DNA of 60,000 bases. Source: Membranipora membranacea. Its lineage: Eukaryota > Bryozoa > Gymnolaemata > Cheilostomatida > Membraniporidae. A program made the translations under genes and the position numbers. A model generated the notes under the pieces. It was not told the origin of the DNA, did not search any database, and saw only the letters and a program-made list of their open reading frames with translations. Where the stretch lies: positions 4,652,001 through 4,712,000 of the forward strand of contig OU612065.1 in the NCBI GenBank assembly GCA_914767715.1, read 5' to 3'. Every line of letters begins with the position of its first letter. Position 1 is the stretch's first letter. Below, piece after piece: positions 40,987 to 52,100 of the stretch.

Positions 40987-42493
40987 AATGTTACTTGGTA
41001 GATGGTTTTTCTGTTGTCACAAACTTCAATCAATCACTCAGTCTCAATATGCAACAGTTGTATATAATGTGAAGAATCCACCTTGTTTAAAATCAAATAA
41101 TGTTCATTCAATGATAAAAGAAAGATTCTGTGGCGATTTGGCGATAAGTATCAACATGCAGAAAAAGTTTTACCAGATAAAAAAGTAGAATTATGTGGGA
41201 ATACACCTGTAATTGGGTGAAGGTCCTCCAAAATAAAATGATTAGTATGCTGAGGACAAATGAGGCTGTAGCCAATTCAAAAGCACTGCTATCAGTGATA
41301 TTGAACCCTGTTAATATTTTCAGGTGTATTTGCATTATGATTATGAAATTTCTTTTTGCAAAATCATTTTAGGAAGATCAATGCATACGGTTTGGCTAAT
41401 GAAAATTAGACCGGAAATGTGTGATAAATGCAATGGTCTTACATATTGGGCCACTGAAAAATTCTGACAACGAATTTTCAACCCATAGTCACCAATATGG
41501 AAGGGCAGAAGTATACCATCATTTTCAGTGGTATGGTTAAAGAATTGAAAGAACCTGAAGCAGGCCTATTGGGGTGACAAGTCAACATAGTTTGCATGTA
41601 AAGCAATGGGGAAATAAATAGAGGTGTTGGACCTGTGTGGTCGCTGGTTTTACCAAGTAGCAATCTGCCAATTGCAGTCAAGATGACACAACTCCATAAT
41701 AACACGCATTATTATGCTTTTTTAGTTTTTAATTAGACTCCCTGCTTCTATGCACATGTATGCACACAGGAAGTCTGTCCAAAGCTCCTTGATGCACAAC
41801 TCAGTCACGCTTCACCAGTCAGGTATCCCTTTATTACCGACTGCCGCGACTCACGCTCCAAATCATTTATGGTGACGAGGAGCACTACTGTGATCGCTTA
41901 GCAGCTGCCAAAATCAGCACACTATCAGAGTCATAAATACACCAGTAAAGTAAAAATCCATAATAGAACACCTACTGAGGAACAAATTGATTGAAAAAAC
42001 AGTTTTTCGGCCCAAATGATGAACGTCAAATCTACCCGATTTTTATATACCGAAGTCAAGAACAACTAAACGAGGCCAGGCAATACTGTGTAGCACAAGT
42101 TACATATAGTCAGTCAGTATTGATTTTTATATATTTATTTATTTCATTTTGCTTTTACCTTATTCAAGGGAGACTTCTTTTTAGCAATTTTATGCACCCA
42201 GTACGTAAAAAGTTTTTATTTTATGTAAACATCTCTGGAGAGAGGGATTTAAAATTTAACATACAAACGACTCCTGAATCATTCAGCATATATTTGGCAC
42301 AGGAGCGGTAGCACTATTTTCCTACACAGGACCTGCCAGTATTACTGGAATATAACTTTTGACTGGACAAGCCTTTCATGAATAATCATGTACTTTTAGC
42401 TGTTTCAACACCTGGAGATGAAAACACTTACGTGGTTATTATATATATACTAATCACAATTAATATTTCCTGATGATACATAACCGCCTGAAT

Positions 42494-42635
42494 CTAGCCC
42501 TGTTCACACGGCCATGGGTTTTGGTTTTTTTGGCTAAAACAGCAGAAGATAACTACCGATACTATACCGAACGATACATGGCCACCTACAAAACCAAAAT
42601 AAAAACAAAACCCGTGGCCGTGTGATCAGGGCTAG
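42494..42635. mobile_element. Short MITE, GC-rich family, copy 2
   Basis: Ends CTAGCCCTGTTCACACGGCC and the near inverse ending GGGCTAG. The arms of about 40 bp include GGGTTTTGGTTTTT. Same arm sequence as 10503-10597 but with a longer, unrelated middle. A solitary GCCCTGTTCACAC near 42900 may be a third, broken end. Confidence 0.8.
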
Positions 42636-43008
42636 CCTGAATCCCAGAAAGATCTGAGTCATCCCCACCAAAAACATAGCGTTCCTGAAAGATGCTGATA
42701 TTTGCAGCCCAAACACTGGCTTTTACATAAGCTGTAAGTAATCTTAGCACGGATATTTATTCAGCATTCTCTGATATCTCCTTTTCAAGTTATATTTTTT
42801 ATGTTATATATTGATCATAAGCTTTATCAAGGATTTCTTGAAATCCTTGGCTTTATACAGGTGCTTTTATTCACAAAATGAATCTTGCACACTTCACGGC
42901 CCTGTTCACACAAGCAAATGCACAGAATAATTAACTGCTGTTTATGATGACGAGTTGACATGTCCAGCATATTGAGCATCTTACAATCTCAGACAAATTT
43001 TGAAGTTA

Positions 43009-43520
43009 ATAGACAGTTTTCTGAGCTCTTATTTATGCCTCAATTTGGAGTTGTCTTCTCTCCAGTTTGGTACTTTTAACCCACGCCGCATAGGAAAAAC
43101 CTGCTGAAAGAGGGTTATCTTGAAAACCGCTATGTAAGGATAAAAAGATTTTTGATTCAGAATCGGCACCATTGAAAACCCTGTTAGGCAGGGTTTCCAA
43201 ATCATTGGAGGCTTGAATGATGATCAATCCTAATTTTAGTGACGAAATTCATGAAAAATTCTGCCAAATTGTCCGCAAAACAGGCAGAAAATGCTATAAT
43301 TGACTATCCAAATACTAAAGTTATTTCCCAAATTATGTCCATGTGAGTTTTCAATGGTGCAGATTCTGAGTCAAAAATCATTTTTATCCTACCATAAGCG
43401 GTTTTCAAGATAACCCTCTTTTCAGCACGTTTTTCCTATGCGGCGTGTGTTAAAAGTACCAAACTGGAGAGAGGACAACTTCGAATTGAGGCCTAAATTC
43501 GAGCTCAGAATCCTGTCTAT
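43009..43520. mobile_element. 512-bp palindromic MITE, copy 1
   Basis: Starts ATAGACAGTTTTCTGAGCTC and ends in the near inverse GAGCTCAGAATCCTGTCTAT. Arms of about 180 bp (GGTACTTTTAACCCACGCCG on the left, its inverse on the right) flank about 150 bp of unique middle. No coding frame of note. A second copy, interrupted, lies at 50579-51432. Confidence 0.9.
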
Positions 43521-43864
43521 ACTGAGCACAAAATATCCGACAAACTTGCTTAAATAATCAGAGTAATGGCAATTACAAAAGCCAATGCCAGGCATGGCAA
43601 AAAAAAAATGAACCAACGCACAATGCTGGTCTGTCTACACAAGGCCTCTGTTGACAAGTTTTAAAATATTTTGGGAAGATCAAAATAAAACTTGTACTCA
43701 GTACTCTCTACATTAACATGGTTGTCATTTCAAAATGATAATGATTTCAATCACGTTGAGTATGAATGATAGTGATTTTTTTTGGAATTCACTGGGTATG
43801 AATTAAAACGCAAGCAATAATAGTATTGAAGTAAGTATACAGAACATTTAGTATGATGAGACAA

Positions 43865-44659
43865 CTATGGCCCTGTAACATTCTTGACAAGTTCTTCAAT
43901 TATTAGCATTCTCTCCCTTTCCGTGAGATCTTCAGGGTAATATCGATTTTTCAATGTTCTGTATTTTTTCAGCATATACAGGGCCTCAATCTCTTTAGTG
44001 ACAAACTGTCCATGCTTTAGTAGTGTATCTAACTTTTCGGGCTCAGTCACATCCCTGTTTTTGAGAAATGCATTCTTCAATCTATCACGGAAATACTGAT
44101 ATCCTGCAGGGTAGTCTTTTCCCATATACAGCAACTAAAATGCGTAAAGATATATTATGAAAGTTAGACTAGTGACCATCAAACCAGAAATAAGTACAGA
44201 AATAAACACTAAAACTGTGAATGGAACAATCAATTTGACTGACGACTGCAGAAGATATCAGCAGATACAGTATATTCCGATAATGTGGAACCTCATCTGC
44301 AAGTCAATACAATAGTCATGCAGGCTTTTTCAGAGCATGCTGATATCCAATCGTATTTTGCAACATGGTTCTTTTATTTTCATCATATTATTTTGCCCTC
44401 AAAAAAACATTATTTGTGTCGATCTTTGTAAATGAAGCCTTTTCCCCGAAACATTGGTCTGATTTTATAAATGGACATGTTACACACTTTTGACGTCGAT
44501 TTACAGGCGACGTCTGTCAACAACAGTGCCTATAACTTATTGAGTAAAACATACTTAGACTTTGCAGATGTTTCATGATGTGATGTCACTACATCGCATG
44601 CATTCATTTATACTCACGTTTTTATACAATTGAATGACTTCAGGTCTTCTTGCAGCCAT
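43865..44659 (-). CDS. ETFRF1: Electron transfer flavoprotein regulatory factor 1 (LYR-motif protein 5), 2 exons, 103 aa
   Basis: Exons 44659-44618 and 44134-43865. ETFRF1/LYRM5 is a small mitochondrial matrix LYR protein that binds electron transfer flavoprotein and promotes loss of its FAD, lowering ETF activity. Seen: [14 protein letters not shown], with the LYR-type LYK near the start, then [20 protein letters not shown], the [15 protein letters not shown] segment, and [19 protein letters not shown] with RYYPE. These match the family closely in order. About 14 residues longer than the human protein, at the C-terminal end ([10 protein letters not shown]). The first exon is fixed by ATG, phase 0 and a GTGAGT donor. 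Divergent from DNAI7, with about 1 to 1.4 kb between them. Confidence 0.94.
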
Positions 44660-44930
44660 GTTGACTGGTATCAAATTAGATTAACAGTCCATCTCGTATC
44701 TGTCTTCACAATGCATGAGTTCACTGTCCTGCAACAAAATCTGGGTCATCTACATTTTTCCAGGACAATGCGGGTTAGGCAAATGAGAAGACTATATATA
44801 TATATATATATATGATATTCGTGGTAGGAGACGGAGTCAATGATATCTATTGCGTGTTACCACAATACTTAACACAGCCTGCCTTGACAAGTTTGATCTC
44901 AAGACAGACACCTTGTCAATGTGTGTGTAT

Positions 44931-44956
44931 CCAAGGAGTTAGCTCTAACTCCTTGG
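44931..44956. repeat. 26-bp near-perfect palindrome
   Basis: CCAAGGAGTTAG, CT, then its exact inverse. Confidence 0.9.
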
Positions 44957-45146
44957 TGTATCTACTGCAAAATTAAGTATTTAATTTTAAGGAATTAGGA
45001 AGGTACAGGCTGGATAAATCAAAAGTTAGTAAGAAGGTGCACCACAACAGGCCTTCTCTTCTGCAGTTTGTGCAAGTCCAGTTGTCGAGGAGAGGGAAAA
45101 GGCCTCAACCACTACTAGTATTATTATATATATGTTATGTAGCCTG

Positions 45147-45228
45147 GGCAATGAACTCCCTCTATTTCATTATACCTACTCTCACTCTGGTCTGAGTCTG
45201 ACCAAGGAGTTAGAGGGAGTTCACTGCC
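45147..45228. repeat. Inverted repeat, 18-bp arms
   Basis: GGCAATGAACTCCCTCTA at 45147-45164 is inverted, with one mismatch, at 45211-45228. The right arm is preceded by ACCAAGGAGT, linking it to the palindrome at 44931. Confidence 0.8.
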
Positions 45229-46111
45229 TGGGCAGGCAAATTAATATGTGGGTACACAAAAAATGATTCTGATAAAAGCTAATCATAAACCAAAGCAGGT
45301 TTTGCAAAATTATGTGGTAGTTCTTACATTAATTTGATCAAGGAGTTGAGTAATTTGCTTTCAATAGATAAATACGACAAGTTTGTTTTTCCAGGACTAA
45401 TGGGGCTTTTGGATTTTCTGTCTTCTTCATTGAGTCAAGGTCAAAATAAAAAGGAAAAAAGTGGGAATTGTGTTGTCGTAAATAAAATTCTAATATGAAA
45501 ATAAGCTGTTTACCACAAACCAGATCCAAAATATTCTCTATAGCAACAGGCATACAGAACCTCACTTCAGAATCAGAGTTCAAGTGAAAAGTATTTTACA
45601 GCATAATAAACATATGCTATCACATGCAACAACAGCTACCCTTTAAAATCACTGTACCAGGACACACAAATCATGGTATGTGAACTCAGAAACCATCACT
45701 ATGTATGGCTTAACCAGTAAAACACAACATATTAGACCGAGTAAAATCCTTCCTTGATCTGACTAATGAAAAATTTGTTATAAATAGATATGTATCAATC
45801 AATTTAATTTTCTATTGCCACTCCAATCAAATCTTACTGTGCACTATTTTGGTCAAAACATTGTGTCTTTAGTTAACAAGGAGTAAACCCTTTTACTCCC
45901 TGATTATCATCTGATGACAAAAGTAAAACTTATATATTGCTGCATGATGATGATGCTGGTCAAAGGTGTACAAATAATGTTATATGTTCACAGACAATGC
46001 TTGTAGAGATGCATAACATACAAATATTGCAATAAACTTGATGATAGATTAATGGCTTCAACAAATTCAGTGCCAATTCATTCATAGCTGTACAATCTGG
46101 TCTTCTTTTAG

Positions 46112-49100
46112 CCACCTAAAGGAAAAGGAAAGAAAGTAAATACTCTATGCTCTATTACTGTTAATTTGTTAATAATGTTCTCTGAGTCAAATTATTGGTT
46201 TGCTCGGACTAAATTTCTTCAATGTTCTGAGAAATTTCAGGTGCTGTCCTCGTCTGATCTTTCAGTTGTGTCTACAGCTCAGGTGCAAGCTGATTAAATT
46301 TTATACCAGTCCAAACTTCCTCTGCCTAAATATGATGCATGTGCATGCTCTTTTATTGGCTATATGTTCTTGGTTCTCTGGATAGTGGTTGCTATTATAA
46401 AAGCATGTGAGGTGAAAGAGATTCTCGCGTTGAAGTGAATTTTTCCCTGTATCTACCACGTACACGTATTATGTGTAAAAACATAGTTCACAGACATGGG
46501 AATGGTTGTGCAAAATGACAGTTTGCATGCTCTCTTAGAGGTTGTACACAACGGAATAAATGTAACAGCATTGTTTCACAGTTCAACAGAGCTGGGGGAA
46601 AATTCTTGAACAAGAACGCCGCACTATCTTTGAAAAAAAAACCAAGTACATTCAACTTATTCAGAAAATTTAAGCTGATTTCAACTTACAGTAATGCTAC
46701 TATGCTAGTGTGAAGACTATAAACTGTAAGTCTGTTTTTCACAGGGCAGGGTGGCGTAGTGGTTAGGTTTCGAGCTTCTCAATCTGAGAGTTGCAGGATC
46801 GAATCCCGGTCGCTACCCATTCTGCTGAAGGAGGTGAGCTCTCCGATCAATGGCCTAGCTTGCCCACCCTTACATAGAACAAGGGTGCGCTAATTAGATG
46901 AGATGTATCATGTATCATATCTAATGTAACCATATTCTCATTGGCCCCGAAAGGGGCATTGAATAGGAAAATAAAAGTTCATATTAAATCTCTTTAGTCA
47001 GGTAAAAAGAAGCTGACCAAAGCTGAAAAAGACAAGTTGAAGCAAGAGGAAGAAGACCGAAGACTCAAAGAAGAAGGTTGGTGACACCAATAACAACATC
47101 ATTCTATTCTAATGAACAGCAATGTCAACATATAATATGATATGTGATATGCTTAATTTAACCAGCCTTATTTGCTGTCTTACTGTGTTGACGATATTTT
47201 TATTAATTTTGCTTTCTTTTACTCTAACTAGAGGAGGAGAGGTTGAAGAAAGAACAGGATGAGAAGGACAGAGCAGATCGAGAGAAAACAGAAGCTGTCG
47301 AGCGAAAGAGACTTGAGGCAGAGGTACGGTAGACATGATAAATTGATCATGAGACTCATCCTACTCTTTCCTCTATAAAATATCTACCTGAACATAGAAT
47401 TACCAATTAGATTTCATCAATTATTACTTAGCCAACTTTTATAATTATTTTGTCGAACCTGTGTTTGAGTAGTACATCACCGATTGCCTTAAAGCTCAGA
47501 TCTTCTGCATTTGAATTTTTGTTTCTTCAATACCTACTTGTGTTAAGATGACCCCCTGCCCTCAATCATTTAACAACGGACTCTTCCATTGTCAGTCCCC
47601 TTTTTTATATTATTTATTATGCTGACTATGAAAGAATATTTATCAACATATACATAACAAATCACTGCTGTTGATCTTGTTTTGTGAAGGCCCATAAGCT
47701 GGGGCATATAAGAGCTGTTCAGGTAATAAATCAAATCCCAAGTTGTCTATTATCATTTGCAGCAAAATATACACTCATATGGTTGCTATAAGACATACTA
47801 GGAAGCCATCTGAACAACGGTCTCGTATCAGCCTGTATTAGCCATTTTCTTCATCTCATTTAGACTGCACTGTCCCATAGCATCCAATACAATGTCACAA
47901 AGAGCACTTCATCTGTTTGTTCCATCCCAAATCTCCCTTAGAAACTTGTTCTTAAACTTCCAAATGTTTTATAGGAATCCAAGAAAAGAAAAGCTCAGCT
48001 GGAAGAACTCAATGAAATACTAAGTTCCAACGCAAGCAATATAAAGAATAAAGAAGATACGCAGCGGAAAAATGCTAAGGTAATGGTGACATATTCCAGT
48101 GTTGTGAGAAGTTGTTTCATCTGTCAAAAATATGTAAGAAAAAGGTCATGCTGCAAATGTAAATTTCATTTAAATTCAGCGATAGAGGAGAGGGAGCATC
48201 TTATTAGAACCTCAATCAAGACATATATCAATTAAAATTTAAATTGAAATGATGATTTGTCATTCCACAGTGGGAAAGGTATATGCGATGTGATGGGTCT
48301 GCCGATCCTACCGTGGCAGGAGAGATAAACACTTACATCAATTTGGAGCGAGAAGATAATTCGAACAACACTATAGAGGCACAACTCCCAAAATGCAGAC
48401 ACACAAGAGAGGTCTGTACTCTGTATTAATCAATGGATCTGTAATTTAAAAAATTGCAAATAATTACTCAATAAAAGTCTTGTCTGATAATCTGTGAGCA
48501 GGAAAACATAGTGAGGATAACTCAACCTTGAGATGATAATGAGGTTTTATTTACTCTTTCTGTGTGTATTACAGCTCATAGAGGAAATAGAATTCATCCT
48601 GGATGACACTCCTGAAGGTGAACTGACTGAGAATGAGAAACAGAGATACCACCAGGTGAGAATTATCACCTTCAAACCCAACAATAAAGACCAACAAAGA
48701 AAATGGCACATTGTGGTTAGCCTTTTATATCTGAGACAAGTTCATTGAAACATGGCTATACCATGGAGTTACCTCCTTGGCTAGGTTACACACAATTGGC
48801 AATACGATGACTGACAACTTTCACTCAAATCTCTTTTTTTGCAGACAATCCGTGAAATGGAAAGTTTGGTAGACCATAAAATCAATCTAGCCTCACACGA
48901 GGTAACTTTGAAGGCCTCACATCTTATGAGCTCTGAAACACTCAATCTCCAGAGCGTCTTCCAAGATGAACAAGTCAGACTCTACCTCTGGGGGAATCTC
49001 AGCAAAAACCCAAGGTATATGAAGTTAAAACTTATGTGCCACAATAATTATCGAGTCAGACTGCAGGACACTTCTTTTACCATAGAACTAAAGTATAGTT

Positions 49101-52100
49101 CATTCTCAATCTTTGTCTAACAAGGAGATACGGTGGTGTAAACAAGTGGTCGCTGTCGTGAGTCATCAAATTGCAATACCAATCTTTTTTTTCAATATTT
49201 TAACAGAATAAAATCGTTTGAGTTCCCTGAGGGAGCAGTGGCATTTGACATACCAAAGCTGCTCACACTGAGTGACTGCGGATACCGATGCCTAATTACT
49301 AGATTTGATCATCTCTCACACATATCTAAGAGTTATCTGCCCAGGAGAAAGGTTCCAGAAGAGCCAGCCGAACCTGGTAAGAATAATTCATGGGTTTAAA
49401 ATTGTAAATTGCTAGTAAAGAAATATAAGGACAATGAGTTATTTTGCAGTTAGGTTTTATGTTGTCATTAATTTATATATCACCTCTGTCGATCACCTGG
49501 AAACGATGTGGGCATTTCTATTTGCTGGAAAAGAATAAATCTTTGCATACGCTAGGTCCACCCTCCTTTCCATCATGCAGCCACCATAGCCATATGAGAT
49601 GACAAAGCCACTTTTTAGTTTTAAGCAGAGTGAGACTTCAAGTATGAGCTACGTTCAATCATAGATGGATACAAATTTTTGGGGCAATAGACACTTGTTC
49701 AAGCATGTATATGACTGAATATGATATTTACAGAACCAGCTGAAGTGCAGCCTGCTGAACAGGCAGAGGAGGAGAAGAAGCCAGAAGGAGAAGAGGGGGA
49801 AGATGGGGTGGATAGAGAAAACACAGAGGTGAGGGTATAATTCATAAGACAGTGAAGCTGTAGCTAGTGGTGTAGAAAAAGAAAATTAAGGTTAAACCTC
49901 TAGATTAGTGGTCTCAGCTGTCTTTTATCTATAAAATTGCATTGGGTCCTGTTTCTTGCAGAAATAGAATAATAATGTCACTCGAAGTTAGCAGATCATC
50001 TTTAACACTTGAAATGAGACACAGCTCAGACCAGGAACAATTCAATTTACAGAGTTGTTTCCCTATTAGCCTCTCTCTATACAACATTGTACCCTCGTTC
50101 TTGTGTATGTCAGCCAAGCATGTTTGTTGTCATTTCTTCATGTTATCTTCATAAGCGTGCGACAGAAAGTGATGAGGCTAGAATAGGTGATCACATGAGT
50201 GTATGTATCAAACTAGCTCCTTGCATGCACCTGACAATGAATCTTGGTTCTGCATGTATTATTGATTTATCATCAAGTAGTAGACCTACACATATTAGTA
50301 GAAATTGTCAGCACCATATGCAAGAGTAAACAACTTGACAGGATGTCAAAGATGTTTACATTAGTACATCGTCAAAGGATATAATATAACGTAACCATAT
50401 TATTATGATTATGTCAGAGTAAAAGTACTTTATTTGATTCAGTTGTTGTGTGAACAAGATATTGTAGGCTAAAAACGATAAAAAAAAAGTTACACCTTAT
50501 TAATGCATCATCTAAGTTATATGAGTTAGTTTTAATAAAGCACGCCTGTCTGAGATTGGGGATTGCCAATAGACAGTTTTTTGAGCTCTTGTTTGTGTCT
50601 CAATTCGGAGTTGTCCTCTCTCCAGTTGATATTTTTAACCCACGCCGCATAGGAAAAACCTGCTGAAAGAGGGTTATATTGAAAACCGCTAATGTTAGGG
50701 TAAAAATGATTTTTGATTCAGAGTCTGCAACATTGAAAACCCTGGGAGACAGGGTTTCCAAATCATTGGAGGCTTGAATGTTGATAAATCTTAATTTTAG
50801 TGACGAAACTCATGAAAGATTCTGCCAAATTGTCCGCAAAACAGGCGCAAAATGCTATAATTGACTATCCAAATACTAAAATTATTTCCCAAACTACCCT
50901 ATAGGAGTTTAATTTAGCTAGAGTTTAATTTTGCTATCTGGACCTGGTACTAAATTTCATTAGTACTAAATTTCGCTAGTAGGCTTACTAGTGAAAATTT
51001 TTAAAAAATGTCCAAGCTGGGATTCGAACCCAGGGCATAACTCTCCATCTGATTGCAAGGCAGACACTTAGACCACTACACCATACAGCTTGCATGCTTA
51101 AGTAAGGTGTATTCCTGTATAATCGCACATTGTTTATGAATCTATGGTGAGTGAGTTTAATTTAAGATACACTAAATTTCGCAACCTAGGCAAGCGAAAA
51201 GCAAAAAGCGAATCCTAAATGCCGCGAAAACTAAACTCCTATAGGGTTGTCCATATGAGTTTTCAATGTTGCAGATTCTGAATCAAAAATAATTTTTATC
51301 CTATTATAAGCGGTTTTCAAGATAACCCTCTTTTCAGCACTTTTTTTCTATGCGGCGTGGGTTAAAAGTACCAAACTGGAGAGAGGACAACTCAGAATTG
51401 AGGCCTAAATCAGAGCTCAGAAAACTGTCTATTGGTGGTGGTGTAGTAGCCATCTCTGCTGGGTGCGGCATGTGAGGAGATGTAGATTATCCTGTGATTA
51501 GTGTGAAAACTCTAGTTTCTCCAGCTAAGATAATGTCAACGCCTCACAGATAATACTGATTGTTGGACGGTATATTTATTATCTAGTTGTATGGGGTAAA
51601 TTCATCCTAACCATCCCACAGTAACACCGTGCTAACACTACTTTGCTTTACTATTTTAGGAAAGAATCGAAGTAAATATATTGTGTGTTTATTATTTTGA
51701 TGACAGATTTGTATAATTTTATCTGGTATTTGATGAATATATGTTAGTTTGGGCTCACTTGTGATCAGTGGATGAGTTGAACTTTGGCAAACTTATGTGT
51801 TATGTCTTCACAAATTTTAAATGGACCCTATGGTTTTTGCATGAGCGTCTCTATGGACTATTCTCTTCCTTGGCATGCTCCCAGAGTCAGGGTGACTAAG
51901 TGTCTGTCTAATTTTATATGTCTACTTATCCTCTACTTTAAAGAGCCTCGTAGCTTGGTCAGAATTGAGATGATTAAGAGTGATAAGCAATACAACCGGC
52001 AAATTTAAAACTGAATTACTTTTTGCAGGATCTGATGTCACTTTTGGACAATCCAGACAAACTCGGAGAGGAGGAAGGTGACAAGGAGGAGGAAAAGACT

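Larger units (their letters stand above)
40987..43864. other. Gene-free region between U2AF2 and ETFRF1
   Basis: 2.9 kb, mostly upstream of U2AF2. Holds two MITEs (42494-42635, 43009-43520) and no recognised gene. An open frame of 106 codons at 41991-42311 (+) has no domain and a composition typical of translated AT-rich DNA. Confidence 0.5.
44660..46111. promoter_or_regulatory. Divergent intergenic region, ETFRF1 / DNAI7
   Basis: Holds both promoters and probably the DNAI7 first exon. Contains an AT microsatellite (about 44792-44813), a perfect hairpin CCAAGGAGTTAG/CTAACTCCTTGG (44931-44956) and a longer inverted repeat (45147-45228). The ATG at 45673-45675 is directly followed by a consensus donor GTATGT and may be the DNAI7 start. 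Confidence 0.45.
50579..51432. mobile_element. Palindromic MITE, copy 2, interrupted by another element
   Basis: Same ends and arms as 43009-43520 (ATAGACAGTTTTTTGAGCTC ... CTGTCTAT). Length is 854 bp, and removing the 350-bp insert at 50897-51246 leaves about 504, close to copy 1. The two copies are highly similar throughout, including the non-palindromic middle (TTGACTATCCAAATACTAAA). Confidence 0.92.
49829..52028. other. Long DNAI7 intron carrying nested elements
   Basis: 2.2 kb, the largest intron of DNAI7. Holds the interrupted palindromic MITE (50579-51432). The rest, including open frames near 49942-50330 and 51784-52008, has nothing recognisable. Confidence 0.5.

Noticed and set aside
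41991-42311. 106-codon + frame between U2AF2 and ETFRF1
   Set aside because: Phe/Ile/Tyr-rich translation of AT-rich sequence, no family resemblance.
46745-46820. Functional tRNA gene at the SINE head
   Set aside because: Acceptor stem pairs but the T stem has two mismatches and the anticodon loop is too short; a non-tRNA tail follows.
51013-51092. Functional tRNA gene
   Set aside because: T arm is perfect but the acceptor stem pairs poorly and the anticodon arm has a mismatch; it sits inside a mobile element.
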